The notes beneath the pieces were generated by a model, which was not told where the DNA came from, made no database searches, and was given only the letters and a program-made list of their open reading frames with translations. A program made the position numbers and the translations under genes. A stretch of DNA of 64,000 nt from Pseudovibrio ascidiaceicola (GTDB lineage Bacteria; Pseudomonadota; Alphaproteobacteria; Rhizobiales; Stappiaceae): positions 124,001-188,000 of the forward strand of contig NZ_FOSK01000008.1 in the NCBI RefSeq assembly GCF_900114245.1, given 5' to 3'. Below, in pieces: positions 60,436 to 64,000 of this stretch (position 1 is the stretch's first letter; each line of letters opens with the position of its first letter).

Positions 60436-63400
60436 TTAGAAGAAAGAACGGCGTTGCCACCAGCCTGTGCGGCGCGGCGAGTCATCATCGCCTTCAACGG
60501 CAACGGTTTCCCCTTCAACAACCTTATGCGATGTCACGACCGGTTTGGTCGGAGCTTTCGGTTTTGCTGGTGCTTCGGCCTCAACTTCTGCTTCTGCAGC
60601 TTTGGGGGCCTCGACAGCCGGAGCTTCTTCTTTCACTTCAACCTTTGCGACTTCCGCAGGCTTTTCTTCTTTAGGCTGCTCAACAACCGGTTCCGCAGGC
60701 TTGCTCACTGGTTCTGCTGGAGCTTCTGCAGGTTGTTCTGCTTGCTGCGTTGCCACTTCTGCCGGAGCTTCTTTCACCGCAACGTCGGAAGCTTCTTCTG
60801 CCTGTGGAGCTGGGGTCTCGGATGCTTCTGCTGAAGCTTCCTTCTCAGCTGTTTCCTCAGGCGCAGGTTTTACTCTGCGACGACGGCGAGGCTTGCGAGT
60901 TTCTTTCTTCGGCTCTTCTTCAGCTGCTGCCTCTGCTACCGGCTCTGCAGGAGCAGCAGTGTCTTCTGCAGCTGCTGCTTCATCTGCGGTTCCAGATTTT
61001 GCGTCTGCGATGATCTCTTCAACGCTATCCGCAGAGCTTTCTTTTGAGCCTTCTGCTTCCTCGGAGCTTTCACCGTTCTCGCCGTTTTCATCAGATCCGC
61101 TTCTGCGACGGGAGCGGCGGCCACCACGGCGACCACGGCGACGCTTGCGGCGGCGATCTTCTTCCTCGTCTGTTAGCTCGGTACACTCCGCGTCAGCTGA
61201 TTTCTCTTCAGAGGAGGTGTCCTCTTCAGCAGACGGCTCTTCAGAGCTTGCTGATGTTTCCTGCTGTTCGGCTTCGTCTTTCTCGTTGCCAGTGCGACGA
61301 CGACGGCGACGACGGCGACGACGACGATCATTGCTGTCGTCTTCAGCTGTCTCTTGTTTTTCTTCCTCTGGAGCCTCTTCAACGATGTCTTCCTCTTCCT
61401 CCTCAACGGGGAAGATGGTGTCTGGCTGAACTGTAGCTGGTAGAGGCTGTGTGCGCTCGCTTGGTGTTGCCAGCTCGCCGCGCTCCAAAGTGAAGTGCTG
61501 CTCGGTGACGGTGTCGTCTCCGAGAATAGAGATTTCCAGGCCGAAGCGACGCTCGAGATCCATCAGGTGATGACGCTTCTGGTTGAGAATGTACATCGCC
61601 ACTTCATTTGGCGTGCTCAGATTCAAGTTGTGAGTAGAGCCACGCAGCAGCTGATCTTCCAGAGAGCGGAGGATGTGCAGAGCAACAGATTCTACTGAAC
61701 GTACGATGCCTGAACCATGACAGTGCGGGCAAACAACTGATGAGCTTTCGAGTACGCCGGTGCGGATGCGCTGACGTGACATTTCCAGCAAGCCGAAATG
61801 CGAGATACGGCCAACCTGAATGCGGGCGCGGTCAGACTTCAGGCATTCTTTCAGGCGACGCTCAACAGCGCGGTTGTTGCGGTTCTCTTCCATATCAATG
61901 AAGTCGATAACCACAAGACCGGCGAGGTCGCGCAGGCGAAGCTGACGTGCAATCTCTTCTGCTGCTTCAAGGTTAGTTGCCTGAGCCGTGTCTTCGATGT
62001 TCTGTTCGCGGGTTGCTTTTCCGGAGTTCACATCAATTGCAACAAGAGCTTCTGTCTGGTTGATGACAATGTAGCCACCGGACTTCAGTGTCACCTGTGG
62101 TGAGAACATTGCGTCAAGCTGGGCTTCTACACCGAAGCGGGTGAAGATTGGCGTTGCATCACGATAAGGCTGAACATTCTTGGAATGGCTTGGCATCAGC
62201 ATGCGCATGAAGTCTTTCGCTTCACGGTAGCCTTCTTCGCCAGAAACCATAACCTGATCGATGTCTTTGTTGTACAGGTCGCGAATAGAGCGCTTAATCA
62301 GGCTGCCTTCCTCGTAAACGAGGGTAGGGGCTGCTGAATCAAGGGTCAGTTCACGGACATTTTCCCAAAGACGCAGGAGGTATTCGAAGTCACGCTTGAT
62401 TTCTGCTTTGGTTCTGCTGGCACCCGCTGTACGCAGGATAACGCCCATACCGTTCGGCACATCCAGATCACCAGCAACCTGCTTCAGGCGCTTGCGGTCT
62501 GTTGGCTTTGTGATTTTGCGGGAGATCCCGCCACCACGGTCGGTGTTTGGCATCAGAACAGAGTAACGGCCAGCGAGGGACAGATATGTTGTCAGAGCAG
62601 CGCCTTTATTCCCGCGCTCTTCCTTCACGACCTGTACCAGCAGCAGCTGACGGCGTTTGATGACTTCCTGAATCTTATAGTTGTCGCGCAGACGGCGAGG
62701 GCGTGCGGTAACTTCTTCTTCCGCTTCCTCTTCGCTGTCATCCTGCTCTTCAGCTTCAGATGTCTCTTCTGCAGTTTCTTCTGATGCAGCTTTGGCGGAA
62801 GCATCTGCTTGCTCAGAAGCGTCAGCTTTTGCTGCTTCAGTTACAGGCTCATCTGCAGATGGCTTATCGGCCTCTGCTTTATCAGCGTTTGCTTTTTGCG
62901 CTGTAGCGTCGCCAGCTTCGTCTTCTTCAGCAGCTTCAGCTTCGATATCCTCGATGCTGTCATCCTGAAAAGGAGCATCCATGCTGGCAAGGGCTTCGGC
63001 CTCGTGCTCTGCTTCGAGCGCGCTGGTTTCAGCTTCGATCAGTTCAGCAACAACGTCTTCAGAGGCTTCTGCGGCTTTTGCAGCAGCAACCTTTTGAATT
63101 TCGGCTTCTCGCTTTGCTTCTTCTTTTTCTCTACGCGCACGCTCACGCTGGTTTGCAGCGGCTTCGGCTGCAAGCTGAGCTTCAAGAGCCTCCCGATCTT
63201 CTTTCGGAAGCTGATAATAATCCGGATGGATTTCGCTGAAGGCGAGGAATCCGTGTCTGTTGCCGCCGTACTCGACAAAAGCGGCCTGAAGTGATGGCTC
63301 TACTCGTGTGACTTTAGCTAGGTAGATATTTCCGCGAAGCTGCTTTCTGTTTGCGGCTTCAAAGTCAAATTCCTCAACCCGATTCCCGCGCACGACCGTA

Positions 63401-63450
63401 ACCCGGGTCTCCTCCGGGTGGGTCGCATCTATCAGCATCTTGTTTGCCAT
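60436..63450 (-). CDS. rne: Ribonuclease E
   Basis: Essential endoribonuclease and degradosome scaffold, 1004 aa. The S1 domain starts near residue 35 (RGNIYLAKVTRVEPSLQAAFV) and is split by an acidic Ala/Glu-rich insertion from about residue 85 to 265. The catalytic core has GLVVIDFIDMEENRNNRAV (metal-binding Asp) and RISHFGLLEMSRQRIR, and the zinc link is CPHCHG. The C-terminal third is disordered with alternating acidic and poly-Arg blocks (RRRRRRRRRRTG, RKRRRGRRGGRRSRR, RKPRRRRRVKP) and ends in TGWWQRRSFF. The start ATG 63450 follows a long leader, as expected for autoregulated rne. The GC-rich repeats near 61300 are only its Arg codons. Confidence 0.96.
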   Translation of the reverse strand: MANKMLIDATHPEETRVTVVRGNRVEEFDFEAANRKQLRGNIYLAKVTRVEPSLQAAFVEYGGNRHGFLAFSEIHPDYYQLPKEDREALEAQLAAEAAANQRERARREKEEAKREAEIQKVAAAKAAEASEDVVAELIEAETSALEAEHEAEALASMDAPFQDDSIEDIEAEAAEEDEAGDATAQKANADKAEADKPSADEPVTEAAKADASEQADASAKAASEETAEETSEAEEQDDSEEEAEEEVTARPRRLRDNYKIQEVIKRRQLLLVQVVKEERGNKGAALTTYLSLAGRYSVLMPNTDRGGGISRKITKPTDRKRLKQVAGDLDVPNGMGVILRTAGASRTKAEIKRDFEYLLRLWENVRELTLDSAAPTLVYEEGSLIKRSIRDLYNKDIDQVMVSGEEGYREAKDFMRMLMPSHSKNVQPYRDATPIFTRFGVEAQLDAMFSPQVTLKSGGYIVINQTEALVAIDVNSGKATREQNIEDTAQATNLEAAEEIARQLRLRDLAGLVVIDFIDMEENRNNRAVERRLKECLKSDRARIQVGRISHFGLLEMSRQRIRTGVLESSSVVCPHCHGSGIVRSVESVALHILRSLEDQLLRGSTHNLNLSTPNEVAMYILNQKRHHLMDLERRFGLEISILGDDTVTEQHFTLERGELATPSERTQPLPATVQPDTIFPVEEEEEDIVEEAPEEEKQETAEDDSNDRRRRRRRRRRRTGNEKDEAEQQETSASSEEPSAEEDTSSEEKSADAECTELTDEEEDRRRKRRRGRRGGRRSRRRSGSDENGENGESSEEAEGSKESSADSVEEIIADAKSGTADEAAAAEDTAAPAEPVAEAAAEEEPKKETRKPRRRRRVKPAPEETAEKEASAEASETPAPQAEEASDVAVKEAPAEVATQQAEQPAEAPAEPVSKPAEPVVEQPKEEKPAEVAKVEVKEEAPAVEAPKAAEAEVEAEAPAKPKAPTKPVVTSHKVVEGETVAVEGDDDSPRRTGWWQRRSFF

Positions 63451-64000
63451 GAAGTGAGTTCCTTAGGACCAAACACTGAAGACGGCGCGAGTGGCGCTGA
63501 GATTTGTACATCGTCAGGTCGGTCAACTTGTTATGTAAGTTGCTAGTAGAAAAGGAGAGACGGCGGCGCGCATGACCACGGCAAGAAGGGACCGACTGAC
63601 ACGTCGGCGCACTGCTTCTTGACTCATGTTCATTTGTATTTGCGCGTAGCTTTGACAAACCGTTCGCCCTTAATGATCTCTTTTTGACCGCCCATAAGGC
63701 GGTATGCTTGAAATGGAAGCGCTTCTTCAGGCTTCCAATCTGTAAACGTCTGTTCCTGCGCCTAGCTGCCGTATCTCTCCGAAAATTCGAGGATAAAGCA
63801 CTTATCCAAAGCGACAGAAAATCTGTTCACAACCCGCCATGACCGAAAATGTCACGGCAAAACTCTGTCTTGGCTCTCGAGCAGACTGCTCTTCCAGTTG
63901 GTTTATACCGCATCCTCATCAACAAACCGGAAACGGCACAAATGGCTCATATAGGCTTTTTGAAACATTTCGATCAGTTTGAAAACTGCGAAAATCTCAG
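63451..64000 (-). other. Long rne leader and upstream intergenic region
   Basis: No gene supported in these 550 bases. Two neighbouring small hairpins are seen: ACCGCC/GGCGGT at 63687-63703 and TGGAAGC/GCTTCCA at 63714-63737. In this class rne is often divergent from an N-acetylmuramoyl-alanine amidase gene, which may begin beyond the window; that is inference. Confidence 0.5.

Noticed and set aside
61290-61335. GACGACGGC-type short tandem repeats
   Set aside because: These are Arg codons of the RNase E poly-Arg block and not a repeat element or CRISPR.
60467-61429. Long Ser/Ala-rich frame opposite rne
   Set aside because: Low-complexity mirror of the Glu/Ala/Arg-rich RNase E C-terminus, not a gene.
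1-64000. CRISPR arrays, insertion sequences, prophage genes
   Set aside because: No regularly spaced repeats, transposase-like or phage-structural proteins were seen.

Overview
The window looks like core chromosome of an alphaproteobacterium. Supporting signs are the PopZ pole organiser (DUF2497), the pcm-tolC pair, an RNase E with a large acidic insertion in its S1 region, the complete general L-amino-acid transporter aapJQMP as in Rhizobium, the aerobic (CobN-type) cobalamin pathway and a DUF2155 protein. Base composition is moderate and no phage, plasmid, IS element or CRISPR array is evident. A marine Stappiaceae/Rhodobacterales-like organism, perhaps close to Pseudovibrio, is my inference; no 16S or marker comparison could be made.

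Layout. 1-7200: the 3' part of recJ, two overlapping GNAT acetyltransferases, a secreted choloylglycine-hydrolase-like Ntn enzyme, a DUF423 membrane protein, an M3 oligopeptidase and a CAP-domain lipoprotein. 7521-11475: a tight four-gene envelope operon (GT39 glycosyltransferase, PAP2 phosphatase, GT2 glycosyltransferase, LAB_N small membrane protein) that resembles a lipid-A/core sugar modification cassette. 12055-16321: the aapJQMP operon with a hairpin behind the binding-protein gene and a possible coupled leader peptide in front. 16457-20546: an unusual group of four poorly known genes: a papain/C39-like putative cysteine peptidase, an alpha-toroid (prenyltransferase-repeat-like) protein, a trypsin-like protease, and a divergent SGNH hydrolase. 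20646-23463: two TetR regulators facing an HD-domain protein and a flavodoxin-fold NAD(P)H oxidoreductase, with clear palindromic operators. 23525-29504 (all minus strand): sulfurtransferase, AlaX editing protein, LysE exporter, cardiolipin synthase, cysteine synthase, and a secreted unknown.

30217-40504: two identical tRNA-Asn genes, then an adenosylcobalamin riboswitch controlling cobU-cobW-cobN-cobO-cobQ. It is met by convergent cobD and cobC, which have no riboswitch of their own and lie downstream of alkB (alkane hydroxylase). Cobalt chelation, adenosylation, amidation, aminopropanol attachment and nucleotide-loop activation are therefore all represented. 41874-47699: an orphan PD-(D/E)XK-like protein, a PhyH-type dioxygenase, tRNA-Cys, pcm, tolC and popZ. 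47908-63450: valS, a large MscS channel, DUF2155, the accB-accC-aat operon, a DsbA-like oxidoreductase, a BepA-like M48 protease, an aminotransferase and rne, whose long leader fills the end of the window.

The strongest candidates for something undescribed are the four-gene hydrolase/protease group at 16.4-20.5 kb, the orphan PD-(D/E)XK-like gene, the triple TetR operator, the aapJ leader, and a short AACGCAAA-based repeat shared by cobN and the MscS gene. All homology statements come from reading motifs by eye; no search was run.
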